Source: Tannerella sp.
GTDB lineage: Bacteria > Bacteroidota > Bacteroidia > Bacteroidales > Tannerellaceae
DNA: 6,618 bases
Assembly (NCBI GenBank): GCA_031289515.1
Contig: JAITPH010000002.1
Location: forward strand, 1-6,618
Direction of reading: 5' to 3'
Shown here: one piece after another, positions 1-5,772 of the stretch
Position numbering within the stretch: the first letter of the stretch is position 1
Layout of the letters: each line of letters begins with the position of its first letter
Translations under genes and position numbers: made by a program
The notes under the pieces: generated by a model
The model's input: only the letters and a program-made list of their open reading frames with translations
Told to the model about the DNA's origin: nothing
The model's database searches: none

Positions 1-801
1 GGATTGAAGAAATTGTACTATAAATATATCCTTTATTACGCTTTTCCAGATGATGTTTTGGTTGTCATCTATTTCGGCGGCATAGTTTATTCGTAAATTG
101 AACTTTGACGTCGATGAATTGTAACTGCTGCCTAATAAATTTTTCTCCCTGTAAGCAACATCTTCAAAATAATTGTCTATATTATAAGCATTTACAGGCG
201 TATTTTCGGATGCGACGGTCTTGTCGCCTCTCTTACTTACCGTTGCGCGCAGAAACAAGTCGTAATAACGCTGACCGTTATCCTCGGTAGGCATCATTGT
301 CGAGTGATCATACGACAAACTCCAGTTAAGTTCAAAGTCCGAAGGATGACTTACGGTATGCTGCATAATCAGTCGTCTTTCGACATAATCCATTCCGTCG
401 CAACCGCTCAATACGGCGATTTCATCCGGCAAAACAGATGCTGTGTCCGTCAGATAAGACGACAAATAATACTGCGGTATCTTCTGAGGATTGCTCAACA
501 ATGTAACAGTAAAGTAGCCGTTAGCAGTAACTGCGTTCGCAGAATTTTCGGGCAAATCCCTGTCGAGACTGTATTGGAAATAATAGCATCCCCCTATTTC
601 CATTTCCTGTAGCGCTATCAGGGTGTTCAGATTGGGAGAGTAAACATTCCCGCCGTTGGTCTTTAATACCGGTTCAAAAGTATTTCCATAGTCCAGTACT
701 CCGATAGTAACGTTCTGCTCCACATTACTTCCTTCAAGGCAGGAAGTCAGCCATAAAACGCTCATCAGCGTCATTACGATAAACAAACTCAATTTTTTCA
801 T
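1..801 (-). CDS. Putative lipoprotein, partial (3' end beyond window)
   Basis: The reading frame is open for 267 codons from the ATG at 801 down to base 1 with no stop, so the C-terminus lies outside the window. The N-terminus is a lipoprotein signal peptide: Lys2-Lys3, a hydrophobic stretch at about residues 4-18, and a lipobox Leu-Thr-Ser-Cys with the lipidated Cys at 21. Export, signal peptidase II cleavage and membrane anchoring follow from this. The mature start (Leu-Glu-Gly-Ser) lacks the acidic run after Cys that marks surface-exported Bacteroidota lipoproteins, so a periplasm-facing position is as likely as the surface. The mature part is rich in Tyr, Asn, Ser and alternating hydrophobics, suggesting mainly beta structure. 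I do not recognise the family; a distant relation to NigD-like lipoproteins is possible but weak. The gene starts 44 nt after the barrel gene, with an A/T-rich leader, an AAGAAA just before the ATG and no terminator-like hairpin between, so it is probably the third gene of the sigma-factor operon. Confidence 0.85.
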   Translation of the reverse strand, partial: MKKLSLFIVMTLMSVLWLTSCLEGSNVEQNVTIGVLDYGNTFEPVLKTNGGNVYSPNLNTLIALQEMEIGGCYYFQYSLDRDLPENSANAVTANGYFTVTLLSNPQKIPQYYLSSYLTDTASVLPDEIAVLSGCDGMDYVERRLIMQHTVSHPSDFELNWSLSYDHSTMMPTEDNGQRYYDLFLRATVSKRGDKTVASENTPVNAYNIDNYFEDVAYREKNLLGSSYNSSTSKFNLRINYAAEIDDNQNIIWKSVIKDIFIVQFLQS

Positions 802-845
802 TTTCTTAAATTTACTATATTAAACATTTATATTTGATTCCATTT

Positions 846-2147
846 TCAGAAGCCCAAGCGTAAACCGGCCTGCAAAGATACATTAAACGGTTTACTCGAC
901 CTAATAGTTTCTATATTACTTTTATTATCAAAATAGTAAGAAACGCCGCCTTCGGCATACAGATTGAAAAACCTCCAAAGCGGATAAGCAATTCCGGCAC
1001 GCGCATTTACCGACCATAACGGTTCTTTCATGCGTAAATATTCGGTCTCTTCGGTCTTGAGTTCATCTGCTGCCGAAACTATCGAAATATTCCTTATATT
1101 TCCGTATACGTTGTACTCGAACATGCCTCCGGCAGAGGCGTAAAGCCGAAATCTGTTCCATTCGGCTATCTTGTAGGATGCAGTCAGGGGGATTCCCAAA
1201 TAATGAAGTTTTTGCTTTTTTATCCGGTGTTCGTCATTTCCGACATAATAATCCCATTCCGACCGGAGTAGCGTATAAACCAGACCGCTCTGCAACGACC
1301 ACCGGTCGTTCAGGTAATAGCTTACGCCCAGACCTGCCGATAACGGTATCTTATGCTTTACATTATCGGTCGGTTTCTCGTACTCTTTCATATTCACGCC
1401 GTTGAGAGAGCTATTGGTTGCCATGTTTTGACCGCGAAGCGTGACTGTATTGTTATCAAGTATATATTCGTCGTTCGCCCTCGAAGAATACGTGCTCATC
1501 GGTATAGCCGACGAACTCGGATTTAAAGAATAGCTGCCGCCGCCCATTCCGAAGCCCCAGCGACGCTGTTTGGTTTCCCTTGAAGCATCAGCCATCAGTT
1601 CTTTGGAATACGGCTTGTCGTAATGTATCGTTTCCGTTTCTCTGCGTTTCGGCTCTCTCAGGATTTCCTTTGCCGCTTCTTTAATGTCCGGCACGGTTAT
1701 CTTCCGGACGGCAGCGAGGTCGGATTTTTCGGCCGATAATGTTTTCAACCGTTCGGTACGCGCACTCGTATTGTTCAAGACATCCTTCTTTTCAAGATGG
1801 GTGTCTTCACTTTCGGCAGAACTTTTCAACAAGTTTTCAACACCTTTATCAACAGGGTTTTCAACAGGCTCGGCAACCGTTTCCTCCGACACCGAATCAT
1901 TCACGACAGCCATTGTATTCGCCGTTTTGTCATTGAAGCCATAATAATACAGACCTCCGGCGATAATCAAAAAAGCTATCGCGGCGGCGGCGATATAACC
2001 GAATCTGCGGTAATGCCGTAACGCTACCGTCTTGCCCGCCGGGAGCCTGTCGCAAATCGCATCCCAATCTCCCGGATTTGTATTCACCTCAAAATCAATT
2101 AATTTCGAGCGAACTGTTTCTTCCCATTTTCCCTTTTCCTTTTCCAT
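846..2147 (-). CDS. Trans-envelope protein: cytoplasmic N-terminus, one TM helix, C-terminal outer-membrane beta-barrel
   Basis: This is a 433-residue protein. Residues 1-48 are soluble, with a Trp-Asp-Ala-Ile motif at 28-31. A basic stretch (Arg44, Arg47, Arg48) precedes a hydrophobic helix at about 50-70, so the positive-inside rule puts the N-terminus in the cytoplasm. Residues 71-195 are a charged, low-complexity linker with short VEN/VDK repeats at about 95-108. Residues 196-433 alternate aromatic and small residues in strand-like blocks (for example 269-293, 315-327, 333-346, 379-406, 421-433) and end Leu-Arg-Leu-Gly-Phe, the C-terminal aromatic typical of barrels inserted by BamA; this resembles the porin-like OMP_b-brl families. 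There is no cleavable signal peptide. The N-terminus lacks the HxxxCxxC zinc anti-sigma motif. Proteins of this layout recur in Bacteroidota next to ECF sigma genes. An anti-sigma or sensor role is inferred from position: the start is 9 nt after the sigma stop codon, so co-expression is near certain. The 12-bp repeat inside the linker is listed separately. Confidence 0.9.
   Translation of the reverse strand: MEKEKGKWEETVRSKLIDFEVNTNPGDWDAICDRLPAGKTVALRHYRRFGYIAAAAIAFLIIAGGLYYYGFNDKTANTMAVVNDSVSEETVAEPVENPVDKGVENLLKSSAESEDTHLEKKDVLNNTSARTERLKTLSAEKSDLAAVRKITVPDIKEAAKEILREPKRRETETIHYDKPYSKELMADASRETKQRRWGFGMGGGSYSLNPSSSAIPMSTYSSRANDEYILDNNTVTLRGQNMATNSSLNGVNMKEYEKPTDNVKHKIPLSAGLGVSYYLNDRWSLQSGLVYTLLRSEWDYYVGNDEHRIKKQKLHYLGIPLTASYKIAEWNRFRLYASAGGMFEYNVYGNIRNISIVSAADELKTEETEYLRMKEPLWSVNARAGIAYPLWRFFNLYAEGGVSYYFDNKSNIETIRSSKPFNVSLQAGLRLGF
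1823..1866. repeat. Four near-identical 9-mers (TTTTCAACA / TTATCAACA) at 11-12 bp spacing
   Basis: On the plus strand, TTTTCAACA occurs at 1823-1831, 1834-1842 and 1858-1866, and TTATCAACA at 1846-1854. They lie inside the barrel gene. Read on its coding strand they largely encode a four-residue repeat, PVEN-PVDK-GVEN, in the periplasmic linker. The fourth copy is shifted by one base and encodes part of LLKS. The likeliest explanation is a small in-frame tandem duplication of 12 bp in a tolerant linker. The 9-mers also differ by one or two bases from the DnaA box TTATCCACA, which is probably coincidence here. Confidence 0.7.
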
Positions 2148-2156
2148 TATATATAA

Positions 2157-2687
2157 TTAATGTTTAAGAATCATTTTCTGAAGAGCCTTCCGCGCACGTA
2201 TATATTGCGAACGCGACGTGCTCTCTTTAATATTAAGTATTTTTCCTATCTCCTTATGCGAATAACCCTCGATGGCAAACATGTTGAATACAACTCTGAA
2301 TCCGTCCGGCAACGACCTGACGCATGTCATAATATCTTCCGCCGATATTTGCGACAGCGTCGTTTCGTCCGGTAAATCCTCATATTCCCGGTCGTCGATA
2401 CAGTCCGAATTCGCCAATATATCGTTACGGCGCAGAAATTCCAGCGCACAATTCACGAAAATCTTCCGTACCCAACCGTCAAACGAGCCTTCTCCGGTAA
2501 ACTTGCAGATGTTGGTATACACTTTCACAAAGCCCTCCTGCAATAAGTCACGACTGTCTTCCGAGTCCTTTACGTATCGGAGACATACAGCCATCATACG
2601 GCGGGAAAACCTGTCATAAAGAGCCTTTTGCGCTCTTCTGTCACCATTAATACAACCTTCTATCAGTTGTTTTTCATCCATAGTCAT
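2157..2687 (-). CDS. ECF-type RNA polymerase sigma-70 factor
   Basis: This 176-residue protein has the size and two-domain layout of ECF sigma factors, which direct RNA polymerase to special promoters, often for envelope functions. Region 2 spans about residues 23-88: helices with LYDRFSRRM, then the DLLQEGFVKVY core (47-57), which in this family contacts the core enzyme and the -10 element, then a Phe-Asp-Gly-Trp-Val-Arg-Lys-Ile segment. An acidic linker (about 91-116) follows. Region 4 spans about 117-172 and ends in a helix-turn-helix (GYSHKEIGKILNIKESTSRS, 141-160) that would read the -35 element. There is no region 1 or 3, as expected for ECF factors. A second in-frame ATG at 2681 (Met3) is an equally possible start, since neither has a clear ribosome binding site. 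The stop lies 9 nt before the barrel gene. That gene order suggests the downstream protein controls this sigma factor, but no partner is proven by sequence. It may regulate its own operon. Confidence 0.95.
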   Translation of the reverse strand: MTMDEKQLIEGCINGDRRAQKALYDRFSRRMMAVCLRYVKDSEDSRDLLQEGFVKVYTNICKFTGEGSFDGWVRKIFVNCALEFLRRNDILANSDCIDDREYEDLPDETTLSQISAEDIMTCVRSLPDGFRVVFNMFAIEGYSHKEIGKILNIKESTSRSQYIRARKALQKMILKH

Positions 2688-2741
2688 CGCTTACATTCTT
2701 TTATACAGATGCAAGTTTCTCTTGAAACGTTGCACGGCATT

Positions 2742-2772
2742 AAAAAAAAAGCAAAGATAATTATTTTTTTTT
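2742..2772. repeat. Facing A9 and T9 homopolymer tracts
   Basis: Nine A at 2742-2750 and nine T at 2764-2772 flank a 13-nt A/T-rich centre in the divergent intergenic region. They are complementary and could pair as a weak A:T stem, but they lack the G/C stem of a terminator. On the minus strand the first tract reads as T9 just downstream of the putative sigma-operon -7 element, and the second as A9 just upstream of it. Such tracts bend DNA and are prone to slipped-strand length change. Confidence 0.8.
2752..2759 (-). promoter_or_regulatory. Putative -7 element (TATCTTTG) for the sigma/barrel/lipoprotein operon
   Basis: Read on the minus strand this is TATCTTTG, a full match to the Bacteroides -7 consensus TAnnTTTG. 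It lies 64 nt upstream of the sigma ATG at 2687. No TTTG or TTG is present at the expected -33 spacing (about 2779-2784 reads CATCGC), so it is either a weak housekeeping promoter or one helped by another factor. Initiation would fall inside the T9 tract (coding-strand sense) at 2750-2742. An eight-base A/T-rich motif with four fixed T/G positions can occur by chance. Confidence 0.45.
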
Positions 2773-2807
2773 ATTCGGGCGATGTTTATAAAAATCTACG
2801 CCGCACG

Positions 2808-2838
2808 TTGGCTAATGTCTATAAATATCGTACCTTTG
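2808..2838 (+). promoter_or_regulatory. Putative Bacteroidota housekeeping promoter for glnS operon
   Basis: TTGG at 2808-2811 (-33 element) and TACCTTTG at 2831-2838 (-7 element, full match to TAnnTTTG) are separated by 19 nt, the spacing of the Bacteroides primary sigma promoter. Transcription would begin near 2843-2846, leaving a leader of about 20 nt before the glnS ATG at 2866. That start site would exclude the longer upstream reading of glnS. The TPR and DUF368 genes follow too closely to have obvious promoters of their own, so this promoter probably serves all three. Confidence 0.7.
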
Positions 2839-2865
2839 CCGCTCGTATTACTAATGTTAATGATT

Positions 2866-4611
2866 ATGGCTGAGAATACAATTCAGGAAGAGAACAGGAA
2901 AAGTTTGAATTTTATCGAACAAAAAGTTGAGAACGATTTGGCTGAAAGCCTTAACAGCGAGCGCATACAGACACGCTTTCCGCCGGAGCCGAACGGCTAT
3001 CTGCATATCGGACACGCAAAAGCTATATGTCTGGATTTCGGCATCGCTCAACGGTACGGCGGCATCTGCAACCTGCGCTTCGACGATACCAATCCGACCA
3101 GGGAAGACGTCGAATATGTCGATTCGATTCAGGAAGATATCAAATGGCTTGGATTCCGGTGGGCAAAAATATATTACGCCTCCGATTATTTCGGGCAACT
3201 GTTCGATTTTGCCATACGGCTTATCAAAGCCGGAAAGGCTTATGTCGACGAGCAGACGGCAGAACAGATAGCCGCACAAAAAGGTTCGCCGACGCAGCCC
3301 GGAACGAACAGCCCTTTCCGCGACAGACCGGTCGACGAAAATCTCGACCTCTTCGTGCGCATGAACGAAGGCGAATTTGACGAAGGCGCAATGACGCTTC
3401 GCGCCAAAATCGATATGGCTTCGCCGAACATGCACTTCCGCGACCCGATCATCTATCGCATAATAAAATACCCGCATCACCGGACAGGCTCGACGTGGAA
3501 AGTATATCCGATGTACGACTTTGCACACGGACAAAGCGATTACTTTGAAGGCGTCACTCATTCTCTCTGCACGCTCGAATTTGAAGTTCACCGCCCCCTG
3601 TACGACCATTTCATCGATCTTCTCATTGAGGAGGCAAACAAAATAACCGGCGATGGATTCGACGAAAACAAGGTTTACGACGAGTATCGTCCAAGACAGA
3701 CAGAATTTAACCGCCTGAACCTCACTTATACGATTATGAGCAAACGCCTGTTGCTGTTTCTCGTCAAGGAAAATATCGTGAACGGATGGGACGATCCCCG
3801 AATGCCTACAATTTGCGGCTTCCGTCGCAGAGGCTATACGCCCGAATCCATCCGTAATTTCATTAACATGATAGGTTATACGAAATACGACGGAATAATC
3901 GACATGGCGCAACTCGAATTTGCCGTCAGGGAAGACCTTAACGCCACTTCCAAGCGGGTAGCCGCCGTAATAAATCCGGTCAAACTCATACTCGTAAACT
4001 ATCCCGAAGACAAGGTCGAACTGTTCGATTCGGTCAATAACCCCGAATATCCTTCGGCCGGAACGCACAAGATAGCTTTCACGCGCGAACTGTATATCGA
4101 AGCCGAAGACTTTATGGAAGACGCTCCGAAAAACTATTTCCGCCTCACGCCCGGTCAGGAAGTCCGCCTGCGTTGCTCATATATAATAAAATGTACGGGA
4201 TGCAAGAAAAACGATAACGGCGAAGTCATCGAGGTTTACGCCGAATACGACCCCGAATCGAAAAGCGGAATGTCCGGCAGCAATCGCAAGATAAAAGGCA
4301 CCATTCACTGGGTCTCGGTAAATCATGCCATACCCGCCGAAGTGCGGTTGTACGACCGCCTTTTCATCGTCGAAAATCCCGCCTGCGAAGACAAGCTCAA
4401 ACTTGCCAACGAACTGTTAAACCCCGATTCGCTGAAGGTTCTGACCAACTGTTTCGTCGAAGAAGAATTGAAAGACGCTCAGCCATACGACCATTTTCAG
4501 TTCCAGCGCATCGGATATTTCAATGTAGACCCCGACAGCAAAAGCGACAAACTCGTTTTCAACCGCACCGTTTCTCTCAAAGACACTTGGAACAAGATAA
4601 AAAAGCAATAA
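2866..4611 (+). CDS. glnS: Glutaminyl-tRNA synthetase (GlnRS)
   Basis: Cytosolic class I aminoacyl-tRNA synthetase that charges tRNA-Gln with glutamine using ATP. The 581 residues are slightly longer than the 554 of the E. coli enzyme. Visible in order: the PPEPNGYLHIGH segment at 39-50, holding the class I HIGH signature (47-50); RFDDTNP at 71-77; the GlnRS/GluRS catalytic core through YDFAHG (217-222) and LEFEVHRPLYD (237-247); the KMSKS-equivalent MSKR at 291-294; and the C-terminal anticodon-binding beta-barrels from about 345 onward. The Glu-His-Arg region and the MSKR form favour GlnRS over GluRS. The ATG at 2866 is chosen because the protein then begins MAEN and soon reaches the conserved KSLNFIEQ, and because the predicted transcript starts near 2845. 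In-frame ATGs at 2854 and 2860 are possible alternatives, and no Shine-Dalgarno separates them. The ORF could extend in frame to 2782, but that would cross the promoter and add a hydrophobic, non-homologous leader. It is the first gene of a tight operon with the TPR and DUF368 genes. Confidence 0.97.
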   Translation: MAENTIQEENRKSLNFIEQKVENDLAESLNSERIQTRFPPEPNGYLHIGHAKAICLDFGIAQRYGGICNLRFDDTNPTREDVEYVDSIQEDIKWLGFRWAKIYYASDYFGQLFDFAIRLIKAGKAYVDEQTAEQIAAQKGSPTQPGTNSPFRDRPVDENLDLFVRMNEGEFDEGAMTLRAKIDMASPNMHFRDPIIYRIIKYPHHRTGSTWKVYPMYDFAHGQSDYFEGVTHSLCTLEFEVHRPLYDHFIDLLIEEANKITGDGFDENKVYDEYRPRQTEFNRLNLTYTIMSKRLLLFLVKENIVNGWDDPRMPTICGFRRRGYTPESIRNFINMIGYTKYDGIIDMAQLEFAVREDLNATSKRVAAVINPVKLILVNYPEDKVELFDSVNNPEYPSAGTHKIAFTRELYIEAEDFMEDAPKNYFRLTPGQEVRLRCSYIIKCTGCKKNDNGEVIEVYAEYDPESKSGMSGSNRKIKGTIHWVSVNHAIPAEVRLYDRLFIVENPACEDKLKLANELLNPDSLKVLTNCFVEEELKDAQPYDHFQFQRIGYFNVDPDSKSDKLVFNRTVSLKDTWNKIKKQ

Positions 4612-4613
4612 CA

Positions 4614-5771
4614 ATGGAGGACATATCAAAACTGCTAAAACTTTTTCATTCTACCAAAAACAGTGAAAATCCTCGCTTCGAATTGGGTGAAGTCATTACT
4701 CTGATAGATTATTTCCTCGAAAGCGGGGATTTTGAAAATTTGTACGACGCCATCGAAATCGGCAAAAAGTTTTATTCGAACAATTATACTTTCAAAGTGG
4801 CTTATTGCAGAGTTATGCTGGAATTTAACGATTATGAAGCGGTTTTGGAAATACTCGACAGTATTAATATCATAGGAGACAGTGATTTGGACTTGCTTCG
4901 CACAATCAGTTTGTGCCGTCTCAAGAAGTTTGAACAGGCAAGTGAGTTTGTCGGTCGGCTGGAAAAAGAAAATTGTGATTACCTCGAAGACGTTATCGAA
5001 GAATACGTCATCGGAGAGAACAGTTTTGGAGATGACGTGATCGGCGCATACAAAAATATTCAAAAGGCGCAGGAAAAGTATCCCGACAATAAGGCTATAC
5101 AAATACAGTTGATTATCAACCTGTATAAGCAGGAAAAAGCGAGCGAGGCGCTTGACGTTTGCAGGGAATTACTCGACAAAGACCCCTATTTCGTCGATCT
5201 GTGGTCGATACAGGGCAGAATCTATTCGGACATCAAGGAATTTGACAAGGCAATCGAATCATTTGATTTCGCGCTGGCCTGTTTTGATTCCAACTCAAAC
5301 CCAATTCCCTATCCCAATGACGATAACAGCTGCGTAGAAACGAAAAACAGCATCAGAAAGTCAAAAATTATCAGCCTCATCAAAATCCGGGGCTACGAAA
5401 AGGCTTTGGCCGTTTTTAAAGAAATGGAGGCGGAGAGCGAAATTACAGACCCTGTATTAAACAAGTATTTCGCCGAATGTTACATGGCTAACGATATTTA
5501 CGAGGAGGCATACCATATATTTAAAAAGATTATCAAAAGCGGAAAACTGAACGATGCGGTTATCTATGCCGGTTGTATAAAATGCTGCCTTGAAACCGAT
5601 CGCAAAGAAGAAGCCGCCGAATTGCTGGATGAATGTTATATTCGTTTCAAAGGGGATATTTTCAAATCGCTTTTTGAAATTACGGATGATTCGTCCGATT
5701 CGGAATCGAAAGATGAAACGAATCAAAATCTGGCTACAGACTATCTTAAAGACTACACTCATAATAACTGA
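4614..5771 (+). CDS. Tetratricopeptide-repeat protein
   Basis: This 385-residue protein has no signal peptide or membrane segment and is therefore probably cytoplasmic. It is largely helical, with TPR-like units; the clearest are about 163-196 (including NLYKQEKASEALDVCRELLDKDP) and 197-225 (GRIYSDIKEFDKAIESFDFAL). Weaker units lie at about 59-85, 90-118, 250-275 and 283-345. The usual TPR pattern of a small residue, Tyr/Phe, Ala and a closing Pro is recognisable but degenerate. The tail from 355 is acidic and Ser/Asp-rich, probably disordered. TPR arrays bind partner proteins; no partner or enzymatic activity can be read from the sequence. The ATG at 4614 is preferred: it lies 2 nt after the glnS stop. 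An in-frame TTG at 4587 would overlap glnS by 25 nt and is less likely. The stop is 1 nt before the DUF368 start, suggesting translational coupling. By eye the gene is more A/T-rich and Asp/Glu-rich than glnS. Confidence 0.9.
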   Translation: MEDISKLLKLFHSTKNSENPRFELGEVITLIDYFLESGDFENLYDAIEIGKKFYSNNYTFKVAYCRVMLEFNDYEAVLEILDSINIIGDSDLDLLRTISLCRLKKFEQASEFVGRLEKENCDYLEDVIEEYVIGENSFGDDVIGAYKNIQKAQEKYPDNKAIQIQLIINLYKQEKASEALDVCRELLDKDPYFVDLWSIQGRIYSDIKEFDKAIESFDFALACFDSNSNPIPYPNDDNSCVETKNSIRKSKIISLIKIRGYEKALAVFKEMEAESEITDPVLNKYFAECYMANDIYEEAYHIFKKIIKSGKLNDAVIYAGCIKCCLETDRKEEAAELLDECYIRFKGDIFKSLFEITDDSSDSESKDETNQNLATDYLKDYTHNN

Positions 5772-5772
5772 A

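Noticed and set aside
105..612. Two short plus-strand frames (105-290 and 304-612) opposite the lipoprotein gene
   Set aside because: The minus-strand frame is open for 267 codons with a signal peptide and lipobox. The plus-strand frames show Arg/Cys-rich shadow composition and no start context.
829..836. TATATTTG, a -7-like match on the plus strand
   Set aside because: No -33 element lies upstream at the right distance, and it would only produce antisense RNA into the barrel gene. A chance match in A/T-rich DNA.
1823..1866. Replication origin suggested by DnaA-box-like 9-mers
   Set aside because: The sites are inside a coding gene, none is a perfect TTATCCACA, there is no adjacent A/T-rich unwinding element, and no dnaA, dnaN or other origin-linked gene is nearby.
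2782..2865. In-frame upstream extension of glnS by 28 codons
   Set aside because: It would contain the TTGG/TACCTTTG promoter and precede the predicted transcript start. The added residues form a hydrophobic leader out of place on a cytosolic synthetase.
2857..4068. 403-codon open frame on the minus strand opposite glnS
   Set aside because: It lies wholly antisense to a well-conserved enzyme gene, has no recognisable domain, and arises from the codon bias of glnS.
4587..4613. TTG start for the TPR gene overlapping the end of glnS
   Set aside because: An ATG at 4614 sits 2 nt after the glnS stop and starts a normal helical N-terminus. The TTG would need a rarer start codon and adds nothing recognisable.
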